A stretch of DNA of 64,000 bases, taken from NCBI GenBank assembly GCA_903877135.1, contig CAIRCN010000074.1:1-64000 (forward strand). The letters run 5' to 3'. The translations under genes were made by a program, and so were the position numbers. The notes below the pieces were generated by a model that ran no database searches, was not told where the DNA came from, and saw only the letters and a list, made by a program, of their open reading frames with translations. This document shows, one piece after another, positions 37,901 to 45,968 of this stretch. Position 1 is the first letter of the stretch. Each line of letters begins with the position of its first letter. The stretch is from an uncultured Opitutia bacterium. Lineage in GTDB: Bacteria; Verrucomicrobiota; Verrucomicrobiia; Opitutales; Opitutaceae.

Positions 37901-38111
37901 CGGAGAGCGGGTAGGTGACCTGGTCCTCGATTTCCTGTGGGCTGCGGCCAGCCCAGTCGGCGAAGACGATGACCTGATTCTCGCTGAGGTCGGGGATGGC
38001 GTCGATCGGCACGCGGCGCACGGCGAAGATGCCCCAGCCGAAGAGGAGCAGCGTGCCGCAGAGCACAAGAAACCGGTTCTCGAGCGACCAGCGAATGAGG
38101 CGGTTGATCAT
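34920..38111 (-). CDS. cusA: Copper/silver RND efflux pump, CusA type
   Basis: A 1063-residue RND transporter of normal length. It opens [17 protein letters not shown] and has [20 protein letters not shown], a hallmark of the heavy-metal (HME) subfamily. In the periplasmic part [19 protein letters not shown] resembles the CusA segment with a copper-site methionine. Late helices include [20 protein letters not shown]. It would carry Cu(I)/Ag(I) from the periplasm to outside with CusB and an outer-membrane factor, which is not found nearby. It lies 21 bases after cusB. Confidence 0.92.
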   Translation of the reverse strand: MINRLIRWSLENRFLVLCGTLLLFGWGIFAVRRVPIDAIPDLSENQVIVFADWAGRSPQEIEDQVTYPLSVNLQGLAGVHTVRATSMFGFSLITVIFDDKIDNYFARTRVLERLNYLGNILPSGVTPRLGPDATGLGWVYQYYLKDNSGSHDLGSLRALQDYFVRYQLAAVPGVAEVASIGGFVRQWQIEVSSLRMRARGVTLAQIMDAIAKNNLNVGGRTLEENGQEFVVRGRGLINTAADLDGIALSVNNGTPVYLRDVATVQIGGDYRRGTLDVDGHEVVGGTVVMRSGENAWQVIQDVKAKISQIAPGLPRGLTIEPFYDRSDLISRAIDTLKHTLWEAVILVTLMHVIFLFHFRSILIVTLPLPASILIAFILMKQFGIQSHIMSLTGIAIAIGVLVDAAIVMVENVIRHCELKEAELGRPLTSPETWQVTLDASQQVGRPIFFAMGIIILAFVPIFTLTGQEGKLFHPLAWTKTFAMVGATVLAVTLVPVLCTLLVRGPFHAENKNWLMRALLALYDPVLDWALRRRKTVLALAASLLAYCAVLAFGLPASVLSRLPTSVSHRLSGFGSEFMPTLQEGSLLFMPVLLPSTSLTEIKRIMAWQDRTIRATPEVASVAGKLGRFDTATDPAPTEMIETTIMLKPPADWRPGMTKEKLIAELTTKLTQVPGYVPGFLQPIENRILMLSTGIRAQLGIKVFSDNLDALQQKAFEIAALVEKIPGATGVAPSRVQGKPYLEITVDRAAMARYGLSAEDVLAVAETGLGGKTVTTSIQGRERWPVQVRLERADREDLARLGAIPVATPAGTYVPLGQVATIARVSGPNEIASENGRLRVFVQANVTGRDLGSFVDDAKAALAAVKLEPGMTIEWSGQYENQLRARQTLRLIMPAVLVIIFLILTMTFHSAAEAAHVILAVPFALTGGVLLQWFMGFNFSVAVWVGYVALFGTAIQTGVVMVVYLEDSVAKKRAARGAAFSHADLIEAIKEGARLRLRPKVMTVATAVAGLLPIFWSTRTGVEVMQPLAAPVVGGMLSSLVHILVVTPVIFAWLRERQLRANLA

Positions 38112-38132
38112 CGCGGGAAGGGCGCGAAATGC

Positions 38133-39707
38133 CTACGGAATCTCCTCGCCGCAGTCGGACATCGCGGAACCGAAGAACGGGTTTTTCAACGGGGCGCTGC
38201 GCTGGAGCCAACGGCCTTGGTGAAGCACGGGCGACATCGGACACTGATAGATTTTTAGGCCGAGGCGGTCGTGGTGCGGATGGACAAGATCCGCGACGGC
38301 GGTGCTCCACGGTTCGAAGGAGCGGCGGGCTTCCTTGAGCGAGGTGCCGAGCGTGAGTGTCGGCAGCGCGAAGCCGCGGGCGGCGGCGGTCGCGGCGGGC
38401 AGGAGTTTTTCGTAACGAACGAAATCGTCGCTCGCGAGGGCGTCGGCGGCGTCGACGGCAGCGTTGGCGAGGGCGACGAGTGCGGCTTCGGTTGGCGCTG
38501 CGACGGGCGCCGCGGGGGCAGGCGCGACGGAGTTGGCCTCACGAGTGAGCTGGGCCTGAGCGTCGATGAGGAGGTTGCCCTCGGTGACGACGTTTTCGCC
38601 CTCGGCGAGGCCGGCGAGGATTTCGACGAGGCCGTCGCCGACGCGGCCGAGCTTCAACGGGCGCACCGCATAGGCGTGGTTGCCGAGGTCCACGTAGGCG
38701 ACGGGACCTGTGCCAGAATCGAGGATGGCGGAGCGCGGGGCGGCGAGGACGGCGGGCGTCTCGATGAGCACTCGACCCTCTGCGAGGACTCGGTGCGGGA
38801 GGTTGTGGGCGACGCCGGCGACGTTGTAGTGGGGATTGGGCAGGACGGCGCGCACGCGGGTGCTCTGGCGCATCTCGTCGAAGTTCGGGTCGATAAACTC
38901 GATGGGCGCGGAGATCACTTCGCCCGGGACGGCGCGGGTCGTGACCTCGACGGTCTGGCCGACGTGCAGCCACGGGATGTCTTGCGCGTAGGCGTCGAAG
39001 ACGAACCACATTCGGGAGAAGTCGCCGATTTCAAAGAGGCGGTCGCTGGTCTGGACGTATTGGCCCTCGTAGACGGATTTGGAGACGACCGTGCCGGCGG
39101 AGGGAGCGCGCACGGTCACAATGGCGGAGGGCTCGCGGGTCTGCTCGAGGCGGGCGATGTCCGCCTCGCTGAGGCCGAGTTGCTGGAGCTGTTCGCGGGC
39201 GGCGGAGAGTTCGGAGACGGTGAACACGAGCGAGCCGGCCTTCAGGTGCTCGACGAAGACGCGCTCGGCCGTGAGCACTTCCGGGCTCCAGAGCGTGGCG
39301 AGAGGGGCGCCGGCCTCGACCGGGGCACCCACGAAGTTGATGAAGAGTTTTTCCACGCGACCAGGCACGCGGGCGGAGAGGATGCGGTGACGGGTGTCAT
39401 CGTCGTCGATGCGACCGGTGACGCGCAAGGTGCGGGTGAGCGGCTGGCGGGCGACGGGCACGCTTTGGACGCCAAGGACATTCACGCTGGTCGGGGAGAG
39501 CGCGACCACGCCCTCGGGCGCCACGGTGGGCGCACCCGTGGCCACGAGGTCCATGCCGCAGACCGTGCATTTGCCGGCGTGGTCGCTCTTGATCCACGGG
39601 TGCATCGGGCACTGGTAGACGGGGGCTCTGGCCGGCGCGACAGTGGGGTGGTCGGCACCGGCGAGCGGGGCGAGGGCAAGCAGTGTGAGGAGCAGGACGT
39701 GTTTCAT
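38133..39707 (-). CDS. cusB: Heavy-metal RND periplasmic adaptor, CusB type, with metal-binding ends
   Basis: A 524-residue membrane-fusion protein with a signal peptide (MKHVLLLTLLALAPLAGA). Residues 31-54 form a heavy-metal-binding domain (YQCPMHPWI and then CTVCGMDL). The central part is a standard adaptor: hairpin, barrel with VRAPSAGTVVSKSVYEGQYV, and RVLIETPAVLAAPRSAILDSG. A C-terminal extension (about 480-524) repeats the metal motif as IYQCPMSPVLHQGRW with downstream Cys, and a helical DUF3347-like segment precedes it. It hands copper to CusA. It lies 37 bases after the small Cys-rich gene. Confidence 0.9.
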   Translation of the reverse strand: MKHVLLLTLLALAPLAGADHPTVAPARAPVYQCPMHPWIKSDHAGKCTVCGMDLVATGAPTVAPEGVVALSPTSVNVLGVQSVPVARQPLTRTLRVTGRIDDDDTRHRILSARVPGRVEKLFINFVGAPVEAGAPLATLWSPEVLTAERVFVEHLKAGSLVFTVSELSAAREQLQQLGLSEADIARLEQTREPSAIVTVRAPSAGTVVSKSVYEGQYVQTSDRLFEIGDFSRMWFVFDAYAQDIPWLHVGQTVEVTTRAVPGEVISAPIEFIDPNFDEMRQSTRVRAVLPNPHYNVAGVAHNLPHRVLAEGRVLIETPAVLAAPRSAILDSGTGPVAYVDLGNHAYAVRPLKLGRVGDGLVEILAGLAEGENVVTEGNLLIDAQAQLTREANSVAPAPAAPVAAPTEAALVALANAAVDAADALASDDFVRYEKLLPAATAAARGFALPTLTLGTSLKEARRSFEPWSTAVADLVHPHHDRLGLKIYQCPMSPVLHQGRWLQRSAPLKNPFFGSAMSDCGEEIP

Positions 39708-39744
39708 AGGGGAGTGGCGGGGTCGCCCGGACCGAGCGGAGGGC

Positions 39745-40074
39745 TCAGGATTTCGGCGCGGCGGGCTTGGCCCTGGCGGCGGCCTCGTCGATGAGCTTCA
39801 GGTATTTCGAGGGGTCTTTCTTGAACTTCGGAATGCACATCTTGCAGCAGAAGCGGACGAGCCGGTCGGGCTGGCCGTCCTGTTTGTAGATGTAGTCGAC
39901 GGGGTCGCCCATGTCGCCGCCGAGTTCCTCGCCGGAGACGACGCAGGTGGTGAGCGGATAGGCGGATTTGGCGGGCGCGGCGGTTGTGCCGGAGCCGGTG
40001 GCGGCTACGGCGGCGCCAGCTGCGAGCAGCGCGACGACAAGGAGGGCGGTGGAGGATCGGAGTGGGATTTTCAT
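39745..40074 (-). CDS. Small secreted Cys-rich (YHS/TRASH-like) protein
   Basis: A 109-residue protein from ATG 40074. A signal peptide (STALLVVALLAAGAAVAA) is followed by LTTCVVSGEELGG and RFCCKMCIPKFKKDPSKYL. This pairing of a CxxS-type strand with FCC..C...F is the YHS/TRASH pattern, a small metal-binding fold. It is the first gene of the copper efflux operon and faces the sensor/sigma cassette. A periplasmic copper-binding role is likely. Confidence 0.75.
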   Translation of the reverse strand: MKIPLRSSTALLVVALLAAGAAVAATGSGTTAAPAKSAYPLTTCVVSGEELGGDMGDPVDYIYKQDGQPDRLVRFCCKMCIPKFKKDPSKYLKLIDEAAARAKPAAPKS

Positions 40075-40206
40075 AGGATGGTTTGAGATGGCGCACCGCG
40101 AAATTGGCAACGCTCATCCAACACTACACCGAGATGCGACAACCCCCTCGGAATATTTCCTGCGGGTTTTTTTGGCGCGTGGGTTATAGTAAGAAAGGTA
40201 AACACA
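40075..40206. promoter_or_regulatory. Divergent control region of copper efflux operon and sigma cassette
   Basis: This 132-base gap faces the efflux operon on one side and the anti-sigma/sensor/sigma genes on the other. It holds a GGAATATTTCC near-palindrome at 40150-40160; GGAA is the usual core of ECF -35 elements in both readings. A T-run and a ttatagt stretch lie nearer the cassette. Autoregulation plus operon control is expected for this kind of layout. Confidence 0.4.
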
Positions 40207-40512
40207 ATGAACATGCCAGAAAACGACCAATCCCTGTCCCGCGTATTGAGCGCTTGGCGCATGGCGCCACGGCGAAACCCGAGGTTCCGCACCGCCGTTT
40301 GGACGCGAATTGGGAGCGCGGCGCGGCCGGCCTCGTGGCCGGGTTTCGTGCGCGCCCATGCGGCGGTGCTGGCCGGTGCGCTGGCGCTCGCGCTGGTGGC
40401 GGGCGCGTTGGTCGGGCGCGAGGAGGCGCAGGCGCGCGTGGCGGCGGAACGGGCGGCGATCGCGGACGCCTATGTGCAGTCGCTCGATGCGCGGACGTTG
40501 CGGATGCCATGA
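40207..40512 (+). CDS. Small membrane protein, candidate anti-sigma factor (CnrY-like position)
   Basis: A 101-residue protein. The cytoplasmic N-terminus (LSRVLSAWRMAPRRNPRFRTAVWTRI) is basic and helical, a single membrane helix spans about 50-69, and a short charged helical periplasmic tail follows. Size, topology and gene order match CnrY, the anti-sigma factor that holds CnrH at the membrane, though sequence similarity is not obvious. Its stop overlaps the next start as ATGA. Confidence 0.6.
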   Translation: MNMPENDQSLSRVLSAWRMAPRRNPRFRTAVWTRIGSAARPASWPGFVRAHAAVLAGALALALVAGALVGREEAQARVAAERAAIADAYVQSLDARTLRMP

Positions 40513-40937
40513 AGAATTTCCTGCTGACACTGGTGGTGCTGCTGGCGGTGGGCGCGTCGTCATATGGCATTTTCTACGCGATGAACGACCTGCCGGCGGT
40601 GCGGCGCGCGGCGCACGAGGGCGACGCCATGGCTTGGCTGCGGGCGGAGTTTCAGCTGGATGACGCGCAGTTTGCCGCGATTCAGAAACTCCATGACGAT
40701 TACGGCACGGTGTGCAGCGGGCATTGCGCGGCGATCATGGCTGCGAAACGCCGCCACGCACCAGCGGCCGAGGTGGCTGTGCTGGAGCAGTTCTGCACGC
40801 GCTCGATGATGAAACATTTCCGCCGGGTGGCGGCGCTGATGCCGCCTGGCCAGGGCGCGCGCTACCTCGCGATCGTGCTGCCGCGCGTGACGGCCTACGA
40901 CCACACCGGAGCCCCGAACGTGCAGGTGCGGCCTTGA
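40509..40937 (+). CDS. Membrane-anchored periplasmic metal sensor (CnrX/Spy-like position)
   Basis: A 142-residue protein with an N-terminal anchor (about residues 4-23) and a helical periplasmic domain. Potential ligands cluster in two helices: H62, C69, H72 and C73 in LHDDYGTVCSGHC, and C96, M100, M101 and H103 in FCTRSMMKHF. CnrX uses His/Glu/Met for cobalt and nickel. The cysteine-rich set here would better suit copper. It lies between the anti-sigma candidate and the sigma factor, overlapping both, exactly as in cnrYXH. Confidence 0.68.
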   Translation: MKNFLLTLVVLLAVGASSYGIFYAMNDLPAVRRAAHEGDAMAWLRAEFQLDDAQFAAIQKLHDDYGTVCSGHCAAIMAAKRRHAPAAEVAVLEQFCTRSMMKHFRRVAALMPPGQGARYLAIVLPRVTAYDHTGAPNVQVRP

Positions 40938-41479
40938 GCGAAGACGCGGAGCTGATGCAGCGCGTGCAGGGCGGCGACGAGGCCGCGCTGGGCGCGTTGA
41001 TGGAGCGCTGGGAACTGCCGGTGAAGGCGGTGATCGGGCGCATCGTGCTCAACGCCGGCGAGGCGGAGGAACTGGCCCAGGAGACGTTTGTGCGCGTGTG
41101 GCAGCAGCGGGAGAAATTTCGCGTTGGCGCGGAGTTTCGGCCATGGATGTTTTCGATCGCGGTGAACCTCGCGCGTAACCGGCTGCGCTGGTGGCGGCGA
41201 CGGCCGGAAGTGTCGCTTGAGGAGTGGAGCGAAACGGTGGACGGAGGACAGAAGACGGAGAACGGACTCGAGATCGCGGAGCGGGTGGTGGCGGTGCGCG
41301 AGGCGATCGCGGCGCTGCCACTAGACCTGCGTGAAGCGCTGGTGCTGTTCGAGTATGAGCAGATGTCGCACGCGGAGATCGCAACGACACTCGGTTGCAC
41401 GCCGAAGGCGGTGGAGACACGGCTTTACCGCGCGCGGGAGAAATTGCGGGCACCGCTCGCACGCTGGCTTGAGAGGTGA
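40934..41479 (+). CDS. ECF-family RNA polymerase sigma factor
   Basis: A 181-residue sigma-70 family protein. Region 2 runs from DAELMQRVQGGDEAAL through EAEELAQETFVRVWQQREKF to PWMFSIAVNLARNRLRWWRRR. Region 4 has LPLDLREALVLFEYEQMSHAEIATTLGCTPKAVETRLYRAREKLR. Start TTG 40934 overlaps the sensor stop and includes the complete DAELM opening; ATG 40955 would cut into region 2. It probably drives its own operon and the divergent copper efflux genes when the sensor releases it from the anti-sigma partner. Confidence 0.88.
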   Translation: MSEDAELMQRVQGGDEAALGALMERWELPVKAVIGRIVLNAGEAEELAQETFVRVWQQREKFRVGAEFRPWMFSIAVNLARNRLRWWRRRPEVSLEEWSETVDGGQKTENGLEIAERVVAVREAIAALPLDLREALVLFEYEQMSHAEIATTLGCTPKAVETRLYRAREKLRAPLARWLER

Positions 41480-41574
41480 CGAAATCGGCGGTATTCCCAG
41501 CTTGTGTGCCGAAAGGGCGACAACACAGTGAGGGGGCCTTCAAGCGAGCGAGCCGCCCGCGCCGCCATCCTGCT

Positions 41575-42588
41575 ATGCGACTGAGTTTCTATCCCTACAC
41601 TCTCGAACTGGCCCACGCCTTCACGCTAGCCACCAGCTCGCGCACGACCACGCCGGCGATGATGATCGAGTTGGAGCGCGACGGCATCACTGGTTACGGC
41701 GAGGCGGCGATGCCGCCCTACCTCGGCGAGACACAGGAGAGCGCAGCGAAATTTCTGCGTCAATTTGATGCGGGATCGATCACGGATCCTTTTCAACTGG
41801 AGGAAATTCTGCCGCGAATCGATGCGCTAGCGCCCGGCAACACCGCGGCCAAGGCCGCGCTCGACATCGCCCTGCACGACTGGATCGGCAAAAAACTCGG
41901 CGTGCCCTGGCACCGCATCTGGGGACTGGATCCGGCCCGCGCGCCGGTGACGTCGTTTACGATCGGCATCGACACGCCCGAAGTGGTGCGGGGCAAGACC
42001 GCAGAGGCCGCGCCCTACAAGATCATCAAGGTGAAACTTGGCCGCGACACCGACAAGGAGCTCATCGAGACCATCCGCCAGGTCACCGACAAGCCGATCA
42101 CGGTAGACGCCAACCAAGGTTGGTGCGACCGCGAGGAGGCGCTGCGCATGAGCGAGTGGCTGGCGGCGCGGGGCGTGGTGTTTATTGAGCAGCCCATGCC
42201 AAAGGAGCAGGCAGATGATACGGCGTGGCTGCGCGAGCGCAGTCCGTTGCCACTGATCGCCGATGAGAGCGTGCAGCGACTCGCCGACGTGGCGAAGGTG
42301 CGCGGCGTGTTCGACGGTATCAACATCAAGCTCATGAAATGCACGGGGCTGCGCGAGGCGCACAAGATGATCACGCTCGCCCGCGCCCTCGGCCTGAAGG
42401 TGATGCTCGGCTGCATGACCGAGACGTCGTGTGCGATCTCCGCTGCGGCGCAGCTTTCGGCGCTGGTCGATTGGGCCGACCTCGACGGGGCACTTCTGAT
42501 CAAGAACGACCTTTTCGCCGGCGCGACTATCGTCGATGGCCGGGTCACGCTGCCCGACCGGCCGGGCATCGGCGTGGTGAAGCGCTGA
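41575..42588 (+). CDS. ycjG: Dipeptide epimerase of the enolase superfamily (L-Ala-D/L-Glu epimerase type)
   Basis: A 337-residue enolase-superfamily enzyme of the muconate-lactonising subgroup. IIKVKLG holds the KxK catalytic lysine, DANQGW, FIEQP and ADES give the three metal ligands, and the second catalytic lysine is in INIKLMKCTG. It would convert L-Ala-D-Glu from muropeptides to L-Ala-L-Glu for breakdown. The assignment is supported by the adjacent nagZ and amidase genes on the same strand. Confidence 0.85.
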   Translation: MRLSFYPYTLELAHAFTLATSSRTTTPAMMIELERDGITGYGEAAMPPYLGETQESAAKFLRQFDAGSITDPFQLEEILPRIDALAPGNTAAKAALDIALHDWIGKKLGVPWHRIWGLDPARAPVTSFTIGIDTPEVVRGKTAEAAPYKIIKVKLGRDTDKELIETIRQVTDKPITVDANQGWCDREEALRMSEWLAARGVVFIEQPMPKEQADDTAWLRERSPLPLIADESVQRLADVAKVRGVFDGINIKLMKCTGLREAHKMITLARALGLKVMLGCMTETSCAISAAAQLSALVDWADLDGALLIKNDLFAGATIVDGRVTLPDRPGIGVVKR

Positions 42589-42613
42589 GCGGCGACCCGC
42601 CCCTACAATCGCC

Positions 42614-43666
42614 ATGTCATCCCCGACCCTGCGGGAAAAGATCGGCCAGTTGCTGCTTGTCGGCTTTCGTGGCTGCACGCCGGCGGAGGGTGAACTCGTC
42701 GGGCGCGACATCCGCGAGCACTTCGTGGGCGGGCTCATCCTTTTCGATCGGGAAATGGCGGATCCCTCGAGGCAGCGCCGCAACATCGAGTCGCCGGATC
42801 AGGTGAAGGAATTGCTCGCCCACCTCCAGGCGCAGGCCCCCACGCCCCTGCTCATGTCCGTCGATCAGGAGGGCGGGCACGTCAACCGCCTGAAAGCCGA
42901 CTACGGTTTTCCGCCGAGCGTTTCCCACGAGGATCTGGGCCGGCTCGACCAGCCGGCCGAGACGTATCGCCGGGCGGCTGTGATCGCACAGACGCTCGCG
43001 GGGCTGGGGTTCAACCTGAATCTAGCGCCGGTGGTCGATCTCGACGCCCATCCCGACAACCCGATCATCAAGGGCAAGGGCCGGAGTTTTTCGGGCGACC
43101 CGGAAGCGGTGGCGCGCCACGCGGGGGAGTTCGTCAAGGCGCACCGGGCGCACGGCGTCAGCACTTGCGCAAAACATTTTCCCGGCCACGGTAGCGCCGC
43201 CGGCGACACGCATCTGGGGCTCGTCGATGTCACGACGACCTGGCACGAGCGGGAGCTGATTCCGTTCCGGCGGTTGATCGACGCGGGGCTGTGCGACGTG
43301 ATTATGAGCGCGCACATTTTCAACCGCCGGCTCGATTCGGAGCGGCCCGCGACGCTCTCGCGGGCGGTCCTCACCGGGTTGCTGCGCGAGAAGCTGGGTT
43401 TCGGCGGCGTCATCACCAGCGACGACATGGAGATGAAGGCAATTTCCAGCCACTATGGTTTGGAGAAGTCGATCCCGCTCGCGATCGAGGCCGGCATCGA
43501 CGTGCTCTGCTTCGGCAACAACATGAGCTACGATCCTGGCATCGCCGGCAAAGTGAGCGAGATTCTGGTCCGCGCGGTCGAGTCGGGCCGGATTGCCGAA
43601 TCGCGCATCGACGAATCGTGCCAACGCGTGCTCGCCCTAAAGCGCAAGGCCGGTTTGATGGCGTGA
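42614..43666 (+). CDS. nagZ: Beta-N-acetylhexosaminidase NagZ (GH3)
   Basis: A 350-residue single-domain GH3 enzyme. The NagZ signature KHFPGHGSAAGDTH spans 187-200, with the mobile-loop Asp-His acid/base pair (D198, H200). The nucleophile aspartate is in ITSDDMEM around 270. QEGGHVNRLK is a substrate-binding motif. It releases GlcNAc from GlcNAc-anhydroMurNAc peptides in the cytoplasm. It lies 25 bases after the epimerase gene and 7 before the amidase. Confidence 0.95.
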   Translation: MSSPTLREKIGQLLLVGFRGCTPAEGELVGRDIREHFVGGLILFDREMADPSRQRRNIESPDQVKELLAHLQAQAPTPLLMSVDQEGGHVNRLKADYGFPPSVSHEDLGRLDQPAETYRRAAVIAQTLAGLGFNLNLAPVVDLDAHPDNPIIKGKGRSFSGDPEAVARHAGEFVKAHRAHGVSTCAKHFPGHGSAAGDTHLGLVDVTTTWHERELIPFRRLIDAGLCDVIMSAHIFNRRLDSERPATLSRAVLTGLLREKLGFGGVITSDDMEMKAISSHYGLEKSIPLAIEAGIDVLCFGNNMSYDPGIAGKVSEILVRAVESGRIAESRIDESCQRVLALKRKAGLMA

Positions 43667-43673
43667 GACCCCG

Positions 43674-44678
43674 ATGAAACACCACGCACGCGTTCTGTCC
43701 TTTGCCCTGGCCATGGCCGGGCTGATTTGGCTGCCCGGCTGCCAGCACGCGCCCGGCACGCCGTTGAAGCGGAAGGGCGACGAGATCGTCGTCGCCGGGC
43801 AGTTTTTCCACACCGGCACGCGCGTCGTCACGTGGATGGACGCAGGCGGCTACGACGCCTATCGGGTGGAGCGGCGTTTCAGTCCGATCGAGGTGAGCGA
43901 CTGGGAGCACACGCAGGGCACGGTGAAGGATCTCAAGACGCCGAACCGCTACAGCATGCGCAAAGGCGACCTCACGCCCGCCGAGATCGAGCGCGTGCGC
44001 GGCGGCGGCTGGGACTTGTCGACGTTGCAGCGCGTGGTGGACCAGTTCGTCATCCACTTCGACGTGTGCGGAGTCAGCAAGGTGTGTTTCAATGTGCTGC
44101 ACGACCATCGCGATCTTAGCGTCCACTTCATGCTCGATCTCGACGGGACGATTTACCAGACGCTCGACCTGAAGGAGCGGGCGCGGCACGCCACGATATC
44201 CAACGACCGCTCCGTCGGTATCGAGATCGCCAACATGGGCGCCTACCCGCCGGGTAACATGAAGCCGCTCGACGAATGGTATCAGCACGACCCGGCGGGG
44301 AAGCCCTTCATCAAGGTGCCGGAGCGACTGGGTGACCCGATGATCCTCACGAAGGATTTCACCGGCCGACCGGTGCGTGCCGAACCGGTGCGGGGCGTCG
44401 TGCAGGGCATCGACTTGGTGCAGTATGACTTCACGCCCGAGCAATACGCTGCGCTCATCAAGCTCACGGCCACGCTCTGCAGGGTGTTCCCGAAGATCAA
44501 ATGCGACTATCCACGCGGCGCGGACGGCAGGGTCGTGCCGCAAAAACTTCCTGACGATGAACTCAAGAAATACCAGGGCGTGCTCGGGCATTTCCATATC
44601 CAGACGAACAAGACCGATCCCGGTCCGGCGTTCCATTGGGACCAGGTGATCGACGGGGCGCGCAAGCTGCTCCAGTAG
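43674..44678 (+). CDS. Lipoprotein N-acetylmuramoyl-L-alanine amidase (Amidase_2/AmpD-related)
   Basis: A 334-residue exported protein. The signal peptide ends in a good lipobox LPGC with C23 as the lipid anchor. The Amidase_2 domain follows from about 120: FVIHFDVCG with H128 as a zinc ligand, FMLDLDGTIYQTLDLKERARHA with H172, and VGIEIANMG with E184. It should cut the MurNAc-L-Ala bond. The anchor places it in the periplasm or outer membrane, unlike cytosolic E. coli AmpD. It ends the epimerase-nagZ operon. Confidence 0.85.
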   Translation: MKHHARVLSFALAMAGLIWLPGCQHAPGTPLKRKGDEIVVAGQFFHTGTRVVTWMDAGGYDAYRVERRFSPIEVSDWEHTQGTVKDLKTPNRYSMRKGDLTPAEIERVRGGGWDLSTLQRVVDQFVIHFDVCGVSKVCFNVLHDHRDLSVHFMLDLDGTIYQTLDLKERARHATISNDRSVGIEIANMGAYPPGNMKPLDEWYQHDPAGKPFIKVPERLGDPMILTKDFTGRPVRAEPVRGVVQGIDLVQYDFTPEQYAALIKLTATLCRVFPKIKCDYPRGADGRVVPQKLPDDELKKYQGVLGHFHIQTNKTDPGPAFHWDQVIDGARKLLQ

Positions 44679-44699
44679 CGGGCCGCGCCTGCTGCCGCA

Positions 44700-45968
44700 T
44701 CAGGTTTTCTTGCCGAAGCCCGGCTCCAGCTTGACTAGGGCGGTGACGACGAACGACGGAATGCTGGCGGCCAGAACCCAGAGGAAGAATTTGAGGTAGC
44801 CCAGGTGATCCTGGATCCAGCCGGCGGCCATGCCGGGCACCATCATGCCCAGAGCCATGAATCCGGTGCAGATAGCGTAGTGCGCCGTCCGGTGTTCACC
44901 CTCCGCCACCTTGATCATATAGAGCAGGTAGGCGGTGAAACCGAAGCCGTAGCCAAACTGCTCGACGGCCAGCGCCGTTCCAATCAGGAGCGTGCTGGTT
45001 GGTTGGGTCAGCGCCAGTACCACGAACACGATATTCGGAAAATACATGGTAATGATCATCGGCCAAAGCAGGCGCCGCAGTCCGTAGCGCGAGAGGATGT
45101 AGCCGCCAGCGAGCCCGCCGACCGTGAGAGCGCTGACCCCCACCGTTCCGTAGACGATGCCGACCTGCCTCGTCGTGAGGCCGAGCCCGCCGATGGCGCG
45201 GCTGTCGAGGAGGAAGGGCGTGACCAGTTTGAGCAACTGGGCCTCGGCGAACCGGTAAAGGAGCAGGAAACTGAGGATCACCGCGATGCCCGGTTTGCGG
45301 AAAAACGCGCCGAACACGGCGACAAATTCCGCAGCGAACGGTTTGCCCTCGCGCACCGGTCCGTCGGCCGCGGGCCGCGGCAGCACCAACCCGTGGTAGA
45401 GGCCGATCAGGGTGAAGACCACGGCGAGGAGCACGAACACCGAGGACCAGGCAACCCGCACGTCGCCGGTGATCTCCTGCAGCATGCCCGCGAGGTAAAC
45501 GAGGCCGCCCTGGCCGGCGATCATCGCCAGCCGGAAACAGGTGCTGCGCACGCCGACGAACGCCGCCTGCTGGTGCTCAGGCAGCGCGAGCAGATAGAAT
45601 CCGTCGGCCGCGATGTCGTGCGTCGCCGAGCTGAAGGCCATCAACCAGAAGACCGCGAGCGTCAGGCGAAAAAACCCCGGAGCCGGCACGGTGAGAGCCA
45701 CCGCGGCAAACGCGGCGCCGATCAGGAGTTGCAGGCTCACGATCCAGGCGCGCTTGGTGCGAAACATGTCCACCACGGGCGACCACAGCGGCTTGATGAC
45801 CCAGGGCAGATTCAGCCAGCTCGTGTAGAGCGCAATCTCGGTGTTCGAGACCTGCAGGTTTTTATACATGACGACCGAAAGCGTCATCGCGGCCACATAG
45901 GGAATGCCCTGGCCGAAATAGAGCGTGGGAATCCACCGCCAAGGGTGGGCGGTGTTGGGGGTGGTCAT
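44700..45968 (-). CDS. ampG: AmpG-type muropeptide permease (MFS)
   Basis: A 422-residue twelve-helix MFS protein. LYFGQGIPYVAAMTLSVVMYKNL and SWLNLPWVIKPLWSPVVDMF are the AmpG opening, and FSSATHDIAADGFYLLAL corresponds to the conserved helix with the D-x-A-x-D motif. AmpG imports GlcNAc-anhydroMurNAc peptides. The ATG overlaps the stop of the DigH-like gene as ATGA, so translation is coupled. It converges with the amidase gene. Confidence 0.9.
   Translation of the reverse strand: MTTPNTAHPWRWIPTLYFGQGIPYVAAMTLSVVMYKNLQVSNTEIALYTSWLNLPWVIKPLWSPVVDMFRTKRAWIVSLQLLIGAAFAAVALTVPAPGFFRLTLAVFWLMAFSSATHDIAADGFYLLALPEHQQAAFVGVRSTCFRLAMIAGQGGLVYLAGMLQEITGDVRVAWSSVFVLLAVVFTLIGLYHGLVLPRPAADGPVREGKPFAAEFVAVFGAFFRKPGIAVILSFLLLYRFAEAQLLKLVTPFLLDSRAIGGLGLTTRQVGIVYGTVGVSALTVGGLAGGYILSRYGLRRLLWPMIITMYFPNIVFVVLALTQPTSTLLIGTALAVEQFGYGFGFTAYLLYMIKVAEGEHRTAHYAICTGFMALGMMVPGMAAGWIQDHLGYLKFFLWVLAASIPSFVVTALVKLEPGFGKKT

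Noticed and set aside
36693-38258. 521-residue plus-strand frame
   Set aside because: Antisense to cusA; Asp/Glu/Ala/Val-rich shadow with no recognisable domain.
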